64,000 nucleotides of DNA from Scandinavium hiltneri (GTDB lineage: Bacteria; Pseudomonadota; Gammaproteobacteria; Enterobacterales; Enterobacteriaceae): positions 186,001 through 250,000 of the forward strand of contig NZ_JALIGE010000069.1 of the NCBI RefSeq assembly GCF_024764835.1, read 5' to 3'. The position numbers and the translations under genes were made by a program. The number at the start of each line of letters is the position of its first letter. Position 1 is the stretch's first letter. A model generated the notes under the pieces. It saw nothing but the letters and a program-made list of their open reading frames with translations, did not search any database and was not told the origin of the DNA. Of the stretch, positions 34,608-42,821 are shown piece by piece.

Positions 34608-35768
34608 ATGAAAAGAAAAGTACTGGCACTCGTAATCCCTGCGTTATTAACTGCAGGCGCAGTTCACGCAGCAGAAATTTATAACAAAGATGGCAACAAA
34701 CTTGATCTGTACGGCAAAGTTGATGGCCTGCACTACTTCTCCGATAACAGTGGTGCAGACGGCGATCAGTCCTACATCCGTCTTGGCTTCAAAGGCGAAA
34801 CTCAGATTACCGACCAGCTGACCGGTTACGGCCAGTGGGAATACAACGTTCAGGCGAACAACACCGAGGGCTCCAGCGATCAGGCATGGACTCGTCTGGG
34901 CTTTGCGGGTCTGAAATTCGGCGACTACGGTTCATTCGACTACGGTCGTAACTACGGCGTACTGTACGACATTGAAGGCTGGACCGACATGCTGCCAGAG
35001 TTCGGTGGCGACTCTTACTCTAAAGCCGACAACTATATGACCAACCGTGCTAACGGTGTGGCAACCTACCGTAACAGCGATTTCTTCGGTCTGGTTGATG
35101 GCCTGAACTTCGCGCTGCAGTATCAGGGTAAAAACGAAAATCCTGGCGATGGCGAAGGCACCAACAACAGCAATGGCCGTGACTATCGTAACGCGAATGG
35201 TGACGGTTTCGGTATCTCCACCACCTACGACATCGGCGCAGGCTTCAGCGCTGGTGCTGCGTACACCACTTCCGATCGTACCAACGACCAGGTTAACTAT
35301 GGTCGTGGCGACAACATGGATGCAGGCGGCGAGAAAGCTGAAGCATGGACTGCCGGTCTGAAATATGATGCGAACAACATCTACCTGGCAACCATGTACG
35401 CGGAAACCCGTAACATGACCTCCTATGGTAGTGATGGCAAGTCTTACGCTAATCATCCAGATGAAGACGGCGGTATCGCGAATAAAACTCAGAACTTTGA
35501 AATCACCGCACAGTACCAGTTTGATTTCGGTCTGCGTCCGGCGGTTTCTTACCTGCAGTCTAAAGGTAAAGGTCTGAACTCCTCCTATGGCGATGACAAA
35601 GATCTGGTTAAATATGTTGATGTGGGCGCGACCTACTACTTCAACAAAAACATGTCCACCTATGTTGATTACAAAATCAACCTGCTGGATAACGATGATC
35701 AGTTCTACAAAGATAACGGCATCAACACCGATGACGTTGTAGCATTGGGCCTGGTTTACCAGTTCTAA
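34608..35768 (+). CDS. ompN: General porin OmpN
   Basis: This 386-residue trimeric porin precursor of the OmpC/OmpF/OmpN type forms a 16-strand outer membrane channel. It has a signal peptide (MKRKVLALVIPALLTAGAVHA) and starts AEIYNKDGNKLDLYGKVDGL. The constriction-loop motif MLPEFGGDSY is present, as is the terminal aromatic strand ending LGLVYQF. The position next to nifJ/ydbK and the DGLHYFSDN segment favour OmpN over OmpC. Surface loops around residues 180-200 and 275-300 differ from E. coli, as expected for porins. AAGGA lies 9 bases before the ATG. Confidence 0.94.
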   Translation: MKRKVLALVIPALLTAGAVHAAEIYNKDGNKLDLYGKVDGLHYFSDNSGADGDQSYIRLGFKGETQITDQLTGYGQWEYNVQANNTEGSSDQAWTRLGFAGLKFGDYGSFDYGRNYGVLYDIEGWTDMLPEFGGDSYSKADNYMTNRANGVATYRNSDFFGLVDGLNFALQYQGKNENPGDGEGTNNSNGRDYRNANGDGFGISTTYDIGAGFSAGAAYTTSDRTNDQVNYGRGDNMDAGGEKAEAWTAGLKYDANNIYLATMYAETRNMTSYGSDGKSYANHPDEDGGIANKTQNFEITAQYQFDFGLRPAVSYLQSKGKGLNSSYGDDKDLVKYVDVGATYYFNKNMSTYVDYKINLLDNDDQFYKDNGINTDDVVALGLVYQF

Positions 35769-35790
35769 TGTAGTCGAAGTTTGTTGTAAT

Positions 35791-35819
35791 AAACCCGCCG
35801 TTATCGGCGGGTTTTTTTA
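35791..35819 (+). terminator. Rho-independent terminator of ompN
   Basis: A stem AACCCGCCG (35792-35800) / CGGCGGGTT (35805-35813) is followed by seven T, beginning 23 bases after the ompN stop. Confidence 0.9.
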
Positions 35820-36145
35820 TGCCTGAAAAACACAATCAGAAATCGCGTTGAGGCTGAGAATGAACTTAATTGGGCCTTAATCTTCCCTACAAATGACATC
35901 AAATTACCTAGCGAGTTCACTTTATTATCCCATTGAGAAAGAAATGACCATCTAAAATGTAACAGTGAGGGATAAGTTCAATCTTTTTTCTACCGCACAA
36001 TATGGATAAAAATGATTGTCGTAAGGTTGTTTATTACCCACTTTCAGCCTACTGCAACAAATCCGGAACTGAATTTTTAATACCGTTCGTTTTTCTTCCG
36101 GTTTTACTGTTCTAGAGTGAATTCATCAAAACAGGAGATGAAATC
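35820..36145. other. Gene-free AT-rich stretch between ompN and a small gene
   Basis: No reading frame with coding character or known RNA was recognised in these 326 bases. The last 60 bases probably hold the promoter of the small gene at 36146, which is preceded by AGGAGA. Confidence 0.5.
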
Positions 36146-36310
36146 ATGAACAGTGTCCACACCTGGCTGCGCAACCTCAGAGCCACCTGGCTGCAAGAAC
36201 CGACGGGTAGCAATCACCTTGGTCCGTTGTATCTGACCCCAGCGCAACGCTACGCGCTGCTGAAAGAACTGATGATGCCCATCAGCGAAATCAAAAAACC
36301 CGGCAAGTAA
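36146..36310 (+). CDS. Small protein of 54 residues, unknown function
   Basis: ATG 36146 is preceded by AGGAGA at 6-7 bases and opens a 54-codon frame: MNSVHTWLRNLRATWLQEPT, then GSNHLGPLYLTPAQRYALLK, ending SEIKKPGK. The protein is basic, has no signal peptide or membrane helix, and contains two Trp-rich amphipathic segments near the N-terminus. It was not recognised. The strong ribosome site and protein-like composition support it over the overlapping antisense frame. It lies 170 bases before ttcA on the same strand but with a separate-looking promoter region between them. Confidence 0.65.
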   Translation: MNSVHTWLRNLRATWLQEPTGSNHLGPLYLTPAQRYALLKELMMPISEIKKPGK

Positions 36311-36480
36311 ACGCATTGCGGCATAAATCACGCTGGTATTCGGCGCTGTAATCCGTACCATACACGCCAGACTTTCGCCAGGGCAGCCGCAGATTATTGC
36401 TACAATCCATCAATGATCCCGGTGTTCGTCAGTGCTCCTGACGCTGGCTGCCATTTACCTACGACCAGAGCCATCATTAC

Positions 36481-37416
36481 ATGTCGCAAAATCAAGAAAC
36501 GAGCAAGAAAGACCAGTACAACCTGAACAAACTTCAAAAGCGCCTGCGTCGTAACGTGGGCGAAGCCATTGCCGACTACAACATGATTGAAGAAGGCGAT
36601 CGCATTATGGTGTGCCTGTCCGGCGGCAAAGACAGCTACACGATGCTGGAAATTTTACGCAATCTGCAGCAGAGCGCGCCGGTGAACTTCAGCCTTATCG
36701 CGGTTAACCTCGATCAGAAGCAACCTGGCTTCCCGGAACACATTCTTCCGGCTTATCTCGAGACGCTCGGCGTTGAGTATAAGATTGTCGAAGAGAACAC
36801 CTACGGCATCGTGAAAGAGAAGATCCCGGAAGGCAAAACCACCTGCTCACTGTGCTCACGTCTGCGCCGCGGCATTCTTTACCGCACAGCCACGGAGCTT
36901 GGCGCGACTAAAATCGCCCTCGGCCATCACCGCGATGATATCCTGCAGACGCTGTTCCTGAACATGTTCTACGGCGGAAAAATGAAAGGGATGCCACCGA
37001 AGCTGATGAGCGACGACGGAAAGCACATTGTCATTCGCCCGCTGGCCTATTGCCGCGAGAAAGACATCGAACGTTTCGCCGAAGCGAAAGCGTATCCGAT
37101 CATTCCGTGCAACCTCTGTGGCTCCCAACCTAACCTGCAACGTCAGGTAATTGGCGATATGCTGCGTGACTGGGACAAACGTTATCCAGGCCGTATCGAA
37201 ACCATGTTTAGCGCGATGCAAAACGTGGTGCCTTCGCATCTGTGCGATACCGAAATGTTTGACTTTAAAGGTCTGAAACACGGCGCAGAAGTCGTGAACG
37301 GCGGCGATTTGGCGTTCGACAGAGAAGAAATCCCGTTACAGCCTGCTGGCTGGCAGCCGGAAGATGAAGAAACGGATATTCTCGCTAACCGTCTCGATAT
37401 TGTCGAAATCAAGTAA
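36481..37416 (+). CDS. ttcA: tRNA 2-thiocytidine synthetase TtcA
   Basis: TtcA thiolates cytidine 32 of several tRNAs with ATP, an iron-sulfur cluster and IscS-derived sulfur. The 311-residue protein contains the PP-loop SGGKDS (residues 47-52) and the paired cysteine motifs CSLC (about 122-125) and CNLC (about 213-216) that hold the cluster. Length equals that of E. coli TtcA. In E. coli K-12 the Rac prophage is integrated at this gene; here the gene is uninterrupted and no phage genes flank it. A terminator follows at 37435. Confidence 0.97.
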   Translation: MSQNQETSKKDQYNLNKLQKRLRRNVGEAIADYNMIEEGDRIMVCLSGGKDSYTMLEILRNLQQSAPVNFSLIAVNLDQKQPGFPEHILPAYLETLGVEYKIVEENTYGIVKEKIPEGKTTCSLCSRLRRGILYRTATELGATKIALGHHRDDILQTLFLNMFYGGKMKGMPPKLMSDDGKHIVIRPLAYCREKDIERFAEAKAYPIIPCNLCGSQPNLQRQVIGDMLRDWDKRYPGRIETMFSAMQNVVPSHLCDTEMFDFKGLKHGAEVVNGGDLAFDREEIPLQPAGWQPEDEETDILANRLDIVEIK

Positions 37417-37434
37417 GCGCCACACTCGATGATT

Positions 37435-37459
37435 AAGCCCTCTTCGCGAGGGCTTTTTT
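37435..37459. terminator. Two-way terminator between ttcA and the proline-rich small gene
   Basis: Stem AAGCCCTC (37435-37442) / GAGGGCTT (37448-37455) with a 5-base loop is followed by a T run on the plus strand. It lies between the ttcA stop and the convergent small gene at 37471-37608. Confidence 0.88.
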
Positions 37460-37470
37460 ATGTCCGTTTG

Positions 37471-37608
37471 TTAGCCAAACGGCGGCGGATCGATAATCGG
37501 ATGCGGGTCTGGATCGCCAGGCGGATCGGGCAGCGGTTGAGGCCGTGGAATGGGGTCAGGCACTGGCACGGGATCGGTGGGAATCGGGTCGCTAAGTCTC
37601 CACGTCAT
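37471..37608 (-). CDS. Proline-rich small protein of 45 residues
   Basis: ATG 37606-37608 has an excellent ribosome site (GGAGG, 6 bases upstream on the minus strand). It opens a 45-codon frame in which about 40% of residues are proline in DPxP-type spacing: MTWRLSDPIPTDPVPVPDPI, ending IIDPPPFG. There is no membrane helix, and the repeated PxP pattern predicts an extended polyproline-like chain rich in Asp. It lies between the ttcA terminator and fnrS, reading leftward. Its function is unknown; small proline-rich frames at this position may occur in related bacteria, but that was not checked. Confidence 0.65.
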   Translation of the reverse strand: MTWRLSDPIPTDPVPVPDPIPRPQPLPDPPGDPDPHPIIDPPPFG

Positions 37609-37695
37609 TTTTGCCTCCAGTTCTTTGGGTGTTCTTTAAGGGTAGTTGTTCTGGAGTATGAGGCAAAAAAGGTTCATCGCGGTTAAGCGTGAACC

Positions 37696-37819
37696 AAAAA
37701 AAAGCCGACTTATCTAAGTCGGCGTCGTACGAATCAATATGTGCTATGCAGTAATTCAAAAAAAGGAAGTAAGACAATATGGAGCGCAACGCCCATCGCT
37801 TGACGTTGCATTCACCTGC
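37696..37819 (-). ncRNA. fnrS: FnrS small regulatory RNA
   Basis: The minus strand reads GCAGGTGAATGCAACGTCAA from 37819, followed by the GGGCGTTGCGCTCC and CTTACTTCC segments used for target pairing in E. coli FnrS. It ends in a stem GCCGACTTA/TAAGTCGGC and eight T. The match to E. coli FnrS is near-complete over about 120 bases, and the position beside zntB is the same. FnrS is induced without oxygen by FNR and, with Hfq, represses aerobic and oxidative-stress genes such as sodB. An FNR box is correctly placed upstream at 37855-37868. Confidence 0.95.
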
Positions 37820-37854
37820 GAGAAAGATATTGCCCTGAATGGGTAGAGCGTTTA

Positions 37855-37868
37855 TTGACCTCGCTCAA
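37855..37868 (-). promoter_or_regulatory. FNR box of fnrS
   Basis: TTGA-GCGAGG-TCAA on the minus strand fits the FNR consensus TTGAT-N4-ATCAA in its outer bases. Its centre is about 42 bases before the inferred fnrS start, the class II activator position. Confidence 0.8.
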
Positions 37869-37914
37869 ATTTGGCGGCGTTTTTAGGGGCATAAGTTGTC
37901 ATAAAGCCTATTTT

Positions 37915-38898
37915 TTACAACCATTTACTGCGGTGTAACCACCACGCAACACCACCAATCAGCACCACCAACCCGATACAGAACAGCGAAAAGCCGAAAT
38001 GCCAGCCGCCGCCTGGAATTCCGCCAAGGTTAACGCCAAACAGCCCCGTCAGGAACGTGCTCGGCAGAAACACCATCGCCATCAGCGACATGGTATAGGT
38101 TCGGCGCGATAAGGATTCCTGCATCACCTGCGCGATTTCATCGGTCATCACCCCTGTTCGGGCGATACAGGCGTCAATTTCATCCAGCCCACGGCCGAGT
38201 CGGTCAGAGATATCCTGCATTCTGCGGCGCTGATCGTCATTCATCCACGGGAAACGTTCACTTGCTAAGCGCGCAAAGACGTCTCGCTGTGGCGCCATAT
38301 AGCGGCGCATCACAATCAGCTGTTTGCGAAGCAGAGCCAAAAAACCGCGCGGGGGAATTTGCTGATCGAGCAGATTATCTTCGAGGTCGATGATTTTATC
38401 GTGCAGCTCCTCGATGAATTCACTGGCATGATCGGTCAGGGCATCGCAGACATCTACCAGCCAGCCGCCACAATCGGTGGGGCCAGTACCCTCTTCCAGA
38501 TCTTTTACCACGTCGTCAAGCGCCAGCACTTTACGCTGGCGCGTCGACACAATCAGGCGCTCGTCCATATACAGACGCATCGCCACAAGCTGATCCGGAC
38601 GCTCATCGGTGCTGCCGTTGATGCAGCGCAGCGTAATCAGCGTCCCTTCTCCCATGCGCGTCACTCGAGGGCGGACGCTATCGCCTGCCAGCGCATCGCG
38701 CACGCTGTTTGGCAGCAGTGGTGTCGTCGCCAGCCATTCTGCACTTTCAGGATGGGTATAGTTGAGATGCAGCCAGCATGGGTTCTCTTTATCGATAGCC
38801 CTGTCATCATCCAGCGGGATAACTCCGCCTTTTCCGTCCAGCATCCAGGCAAAAACCGCATCAGGTACGTTCACATCGGCTCCCTTAATGGCTTCCAC
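37915..38898 (-). CDS. zntB: Zinc transporter ZntB (CorA family)
   Basis: ZntB is a pentameric CorA-like channel for zinc in the inner membrane. The start is GTG 38896-38898, with GGAGG five bases upstream, giving 327 residues as in E. coli; an upstream ATG at 38928 adds a non-homologous leader. The large N-terminal cytoplasmic domain is followed by two C-terminal membrane helices, with the signature GVNLGGIPGG in the pore loop (about residues 284-293) and a basic end HRSKWL. It lies downstream of the fnrS promoter on the same strand. Confidence 0.95.
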   Translation of the reverse strand: MEAIKGADVNVPDAVFAWMLDGKGGVIPLDDDRAIDKENPCWLHLNYTHPESAEWLATTPLLPNSVRDALAGDSVRPRVTRMGEGTLITLRCINGSTDERPDQLVAMRLYMDERLIVSTRQRKVLALDDVVKDLEEGTGPTDCGGWLVDVCDALTDHASEFIEELHDKIIDLEDNLLDQQIPPRGFLALLRKQLIVMRRYMAPQRDVFARLASERFPWMNDDQRRRMQDISDRLGRGLDEIDACIARTGVMTDEIAQVMQESLSRRTYTMSLMAMVFLPSTFLTGLFGVNLGGIPGGGWHFGFSLFCIGLVVLIGGVAWWLHRSKWL

Positions 38899-39073
38899 AA
38901 CGCCTCCATTAATCTTCTGAATGTGCAATGAAGTCTAGCCCCGCGAGGGCAATACGCAAAATGCCGCCCCGGCATCGCACTGAATTCGTTCATGAAAGCA
39001 GAATTATCTGGCAGGTCGATGCGCAGTGCAATGTGCAAATCGTTAACAAGAATGAAATATCGGGAGCGCGAAA

Positions 39074-39102
39074 TAAAACGGGCCTGCCAAAGCAGACCCG
39101 TT
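39074..39102 (-). terminator. Terminator of the chemoreceptor gene
   Basis: On the minus strand, stem AACGGG-T-CTGC / GCAG-G-CCCGTT (plus-strand span 39077-39102) is followed by TTTT, 20 bases after the chemoreceptor stop. Confidence 0.75.
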
Positions 39103-39121
39103 AAGCAAGAATTATGTGCAG

Positions 39122-40291
39122 TTAAAACGAGTGCCGGTAGTTTCTTTCATTGCCGATTATAACCGCAGACACTGGCTGTGGCGTTATCACCGGAGCGACT
39201 GGAGCTGGCGCATCGTTGCCAAGGCGGAAATTCCGTGTCCGGGTCTGCAATTCCACGACCTGATGTTTTAAGACATCTGACGAGCCAGCTAATTCCTCTA
39301 CCACCGCAGCGTTACTCTGCGTCACTTTTTCCAGTTCAGATAAAGCCTGCGCTATTTGTTCAATTCCTTTTTCCTGTTGCAGCGTCGAGCAGGAAATTTG
39401 CTCCATCAGATTACTCAATAATCCGGAGCCAGAAACAATCTCCTGCATATTTTTCTCGGCTTCGGCAACAATACTGGCCCCTTGGGTCACGTTATCGCTG
39501 GTGACGCTGATCAGGGTTTTAATATTTTTCGCCGCCTCGGCGCTGCGATGAGCCAGATTTCGCACTTCACCGGCCACTACCGAAAATCCTTTTCCGTGGT
39601 CGCCCGCCCGCGCCGCTTCTACCGCTGCGTTAAGTGCCAGAATATTGGTCTGGAACGCAATGCCGTCAATCAGGCTAATAATTTCCGTCATTTGACGGGC
39701 GCAGTCGGTAATAGACTGCATATTGGTCGCCACTTCACCCATCAATTCGCCGCCTTTACGGGCGCAGAGCGTAGCATCGCCCGCACGCCCGCTGGCAAGA
39801 CGGGTATTTTCCGCATTGTTTTTGGTGCTGGCGGCGATCTCTTCCATGCTGGACGCGGTCTGCATCAGGGTTGCAGACTGCTGCTCAGATGTCACCGAGA
39901 GTTCTGCACTGCGATTCGCCAGTTGCTCAGATAAGGTCATTGCGATTTGGGACGATGCGCGGATCTCCGATACCAGCGTCGATATATTCGTCGACAGACT
40001 ATTAATACCTGGAATTAATCGCCCGGCACAGTTATTGCCAAATTCAGGAATATACACCGATAAATTACCTGCCGTGACTTCATCAATGCTGCGCTTTACC
40101 GCATTAATTGGCGTTACCAGATATTTAGTCATATAAAACCATAATGATGATATCGCCACCAGCCATGAAAGATTAAACATGACCATTACCGCTGTACTCG
40201 CGGATAACAGAACGGATAAAATATCCACAATGAAGAAAGTCACCAATAAAAACATCAATATGAATGTTCTGACGCTAATATTTCTTAACAT
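39122..40291 (-). CDS. Methyl-accepting chemotaxis protein without a periplasmic sensor domain
   Basis: The ATG at 40289-40291 gives 389 residues (MLRNISVRTF). Two membrane helices follow almost back to back (about residues 8-30 and 33-55) with almost no periplasmic loop. Then come a short HAMP-like linker (TPINAVKRSIDEVTAGNLSV) and a full cytoplasmic signalling coiled coil. The hairpin tip, GIAFQTNILALNAAVEAARA then GDHGKGFSVVAGEVRNLA (about 215-250), is intact, so it should couple to CheA/CheW. The C-terminus ends ERNYRHSF and lacks the NWETF-type pentapeptide for CheR/CheB. It may sense an internal or membrane cue. No flagellar genes are nearby. Confidence 0.88.
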   Translation of the reverse strand: MLRNISVRTFILMFLLVTFFIVDILSVLLSASTAVMVMFNLSWLVAISSLWFYMTKYLVTPINAVKRSIDEVTAGNLSVYIPEFGNNCAGRLIPGINSLSTNISTLVSEIRASSQIAMTLSEQLANRSAELSVTSEQQSATLMQTASSMEEIAASTKNNAENTRLASGRAGDATLCARKGGELMGEVATNMQSITDCARQMTEIISLIDGIAFQTNILALNAAVEAARAGDHGKGFSVVAGEVRNLAHRSAEAAKNIKTLISVTSDNVTQGASIVAEAEKNMQEIVSGSGLLSNLMEQISCSTLQQEKGIEQIAQALSELEKVTQSNAAVVEELAGSSDVLKHQVVELQTRTRNFRLGNDAPAPVAPVITPQPVSAVIIGNERNYRHSF

Positions 40292-40725
40292 AATCAGGCT
40301 CACAGAGATACTCGGAGGGGTGATATGGTTATAGCAGTTGCTTTCACCATTTCAATATAATTTCCATTGCAAATTAATATTCACGCTTTAAAATTGAGAA
40401 TTTGACTTTAGCGAATTATTTATCTGACACGCCAGCACGCTACCAATATTTTATCCTGACAATCAATGTTTAACGTCAATAACGCGATAGTTTATCGCCC
40501 AACCAGCCTCACAAATCGCACTTCATTTTACTGGCACTATATAAAATTTAAGTGATACTTAAGTCTTAGTGTACTGTCTGCACAATATTTTTTACCTTTC
40601 AGTAAAAAATAAAAACCGCAGATTCAATCAAAAGAAATACGGCATTTCTTCTCCTTTATTTCATTGGCATCGCCTGAGGATTTGCCGTTACATTACTTTA
40701 ACAATCTTAAAAAGAAGTGGATTGC
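40292..40725. other. AT-rich gene-free stretch
   Basis: These 434 bases separate the chemoreceptor from the GGDEF remnant. No convincing gene or RNA was found; the only open frames are short and lack ribosome sites. The low GC content compared with both flanks fits an accessory insertion. Confidence 0.5.
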
Positions 40726-41503
40726 ATGATGCTGTACGTTTCGTGGGACCCGGTTCTGGTCGGTATTTCCTTTTTAGTCGCCTTTATTGCGTCATTTGTG
40801 GCGCTGGACAGTGTGGCAAAGATTGCCGCTTCCAATAAAAAAGCGGCCCTTTTCTGGCGCCTTGCCGGCGGTTCAACGCTGGGCATTGGGATCTGGTCGA
40901 TGCATTTTATTGGCATGCTGGCGATGAAAATGCCGATGATGATGCATGACAACACATCAGCATGAAATCGTCGAAATCTGGACTCTGGCAACCCCTGTCG
41001 GTGAATTAGCGCTGCGCTGTCGGCTGACGTTAGCCACTTTTCCAGGCCTGGCGCCAGTCATCCTGTTTGAAGGGGCGAACATTCCTCACGCGGCAACGGA
41101 AAACTATGCCCGTTCCGCCAGCTATAGGTCTGGCCGTCACAATTTCTACCAGCACTTTTTCATGACCACTACCGCGCCAATGCTGCTTATCGACACCGCT
41201 CGCGATGGGCTGATAATCGATGCAAATCTCGCGGCGTTGCATTTTTACGGTTGTCGCCGGGAAGAGATGTGTCTGAAGCACACCAGGGAAATCAACACCC
41301 TGGGACGTCAGGTGCTACCGGTAATGGCAGATATTCGTGGCAGCGCCACAAAACTGAGCGGTGATGGCCTGCCCGGCTTTACCGTCAGCATCGACGTGGC
41401 ACGTTATCAGGCACAAGAGACAATCGATGAACTTTTCAAACGCGTCGATAAAGCGCTTTATCAGGCCAAACATGACGGGCGCAACAGAGTTCTGGCGGCA
41501 TAA
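40726..41503 (+). pseudogene. Collapsed MHYT-PAS-GGDEF diguanylate cyclase gene
   Basis: The first frame (40726-40965) encodes one MHYT-type membrane unit: a helix VGISFLVAFIASFVALDSVA, then WSMHFIGMLAM, then a stop. A second frame (40946-41503) continues with a PAS-like piece (MLLIDTARDGLIIDANLAAL, FYGCRREEM). It ends directly in the last 45 residues of a GGDEF domain (FTVSIDVARYQAQETIDELF, then RVDKALYQAKHDGRNRV). The remaining MHYT units, most of the PAS domain and the GGDEF active site are gone. This is a remnant produced by several internal deletions and at least one frame change, so no cyclase activity is expected. Confidence 0.8.
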
Positions 41504-41575
41504 AAAAACCGCCTACCGTAAAGTGCCCAATTTTCGGGGTTCACTTCACGCAGACGGTTTTGATGCACATTGGCG

Positions 41576-41788
41576 TCAATGGTGCTTGTACTCTCCGGCG
41601 CTGTGCTGAGGCCCGATTCGCCCGGCTTCCACCAGGATCTCTTCTATTAATTCCTCAAGACACTCTTTCCCATGCTTGTCGCACACCAGATGCACTTGCC
41701 TGAAAATTTCTTCTGCCTTCATACCATCGCACAGTGCGGATTTCAGCATGATCGCGGCCCATCGTTTTGCTTCAGAATGCGTCAACAT
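41576..41788 (-). CDS. Small protein of 70 residues, unknown function
   Basis: ATG 41786-41788 follows a strong AGGAGGGG ribosome site. The 70-residue protein (MLTHSEAKRWAAIMLKSALC) is helical and fairly acidic in its centre (KECLEELIEEILVEAG), with two cysteines plus one near the N-terminus and a histidine-rich end (GEYKHH). No signal peptide or membrane segment is seen. The family was not recognised. It lies alone between the GGDEF remnant and the LysR gene, on the same strand as the latter and 78 bases after it, so it could be its cotranscribed partner. Confidence 0.75.
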   Translation of the reverse strand: MLTHSEAKRWAAIMLKSALCDGMKAEEIFRQVHLVCDKHGKECLEELIEEILVEAGRIGPQHSAGEYKHH

Positions 41789-41866
41789 ATCCCCTCCTGA
41801 TACAGGATATGCTTAAAGCGTAGTCTGCGGGCGCGCCTTTATCCACATCCCGTGAAGGGTTTTAGA

Positions 41867-42724
41867 TTATTCCTCAATCAGGGTCAAAAAGAAGCTTACC
41901 GCCTCATCCGGCGACAACAGCTCTTCCCTGATGATGAGGTGCAAAGGTGTCGCCCGACGAACACCATGACTCAGCGGCAACACCTTGAGGCTGCCCGTTT
42001 CAAGCTGCGAACGGATATGCGCTTGCGGCAGCCATCCGTAGCCCACTTCTGACATCACGGCCTCAATGGCCGCATCGACAGTGGAAAATGTCCACGCATC
42101 ATCGGCGGTGACAGAACTCTCGCGACTGTCGGCCATGCGAATCAGCGGATAGAGGCTCAATATTTCCGCTGTCAGCGGTGCAGGCGTCGCAAAGAGTGGA
42201 TGCTCAGGATGGGCAACCGCGACAAAATCAATATTCATCAGCCATTCCCCGCGCCCGTTAACGTCCTGGCGACGGGTGACAATCAAGATATCTGCTTCGG
42301 TAAAAACCTCCGCATCCCGCTGAGTACTCTCCAGCACCTCAGTAAGTTGCACCTGTATGCGCGGATAGGCCTGCTGAAATTTGCGCAAGATGGCGAACAG
42401 CCGCCCGCGAGGAAAAATGCTATCTACTACCAGCTTCAGCCGGGTACGCATCCCATCCTGCAAATTAGCCGCCCGCATCTCAACGTGTGAAAACGCATTA
42501 AGCAAGGGTCGGACCCGGTTTAGAAGCTGCTCTCCCGCCGGGGTCAATACCGCCCGCCGCCCTTGCGGAATCAGCAATGTAACGCCGAGACGCTCCTGTA
42601 ATAGTGACAGGTTATAACTGACCGATGACTGGCTACGATGCAGGGCATCAGCTGCACGGGCGAAACTCCCCAGAGCCACCACTTTTTCCAGAATCGCCCA
42701 TTGTTCGAGAGTTGTTTTTTGCAT
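41867..42724 (-). CDS. LysR-family regulator, probably controlling padC
   Basis: This 285-residue LysR-type protein has an N-terminal winged helix (LEQWAILEKVVALGSFARAA then HRSQSSVSYNLSLLQERLG, about residues 5-48) and a C-terminal effector-binding domain. It is divergent from padC with 97 bases between the two starts. An ATGAT-T-ATCAT palindrome at 42743-42753, containing the T-N11-A spacing typical of LysR operators, lies in that gap. By the usual logic of divergent LysR genes it is inferred to activate padC in response to hydroxycinnamic acids; the effector is not shown by sequence. Confidence 0.88.
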   Translation of the reverse strand: MQKTTLEQWAILEKVVALGSFARAADALHRSQSSVSYNLSLLQERLGVTLLIPQGRRAVLTPAGEQLLNRVRPLLNAFSHVEMRAANLQDGMRTRLKLVVDSIFPRGRLFAILRKFQQAYPRIQVQLTEVLESTQRDAEVFTEADILIVTRRQDVNGRGEWLMNIDFVAVAHPEHPLFATPAPLTAEILSLYPLIRMADSRESSVTADDAWTFSTVDAAIEAVMSEVGYGWLPQAHIRSQLETGSLKVLPLSHGVRRATPLHLIIREELLSPDEAVSFFLTLIEE

Positions 42725-42821
42725 TATTCATCTAAATATCGAATGATTATCATCTTAAATTAGCGTTATTCACCCATATTTTAAAGGATTAAGATAATCT
42801 CAACTTAAGAAGGAGCACATT

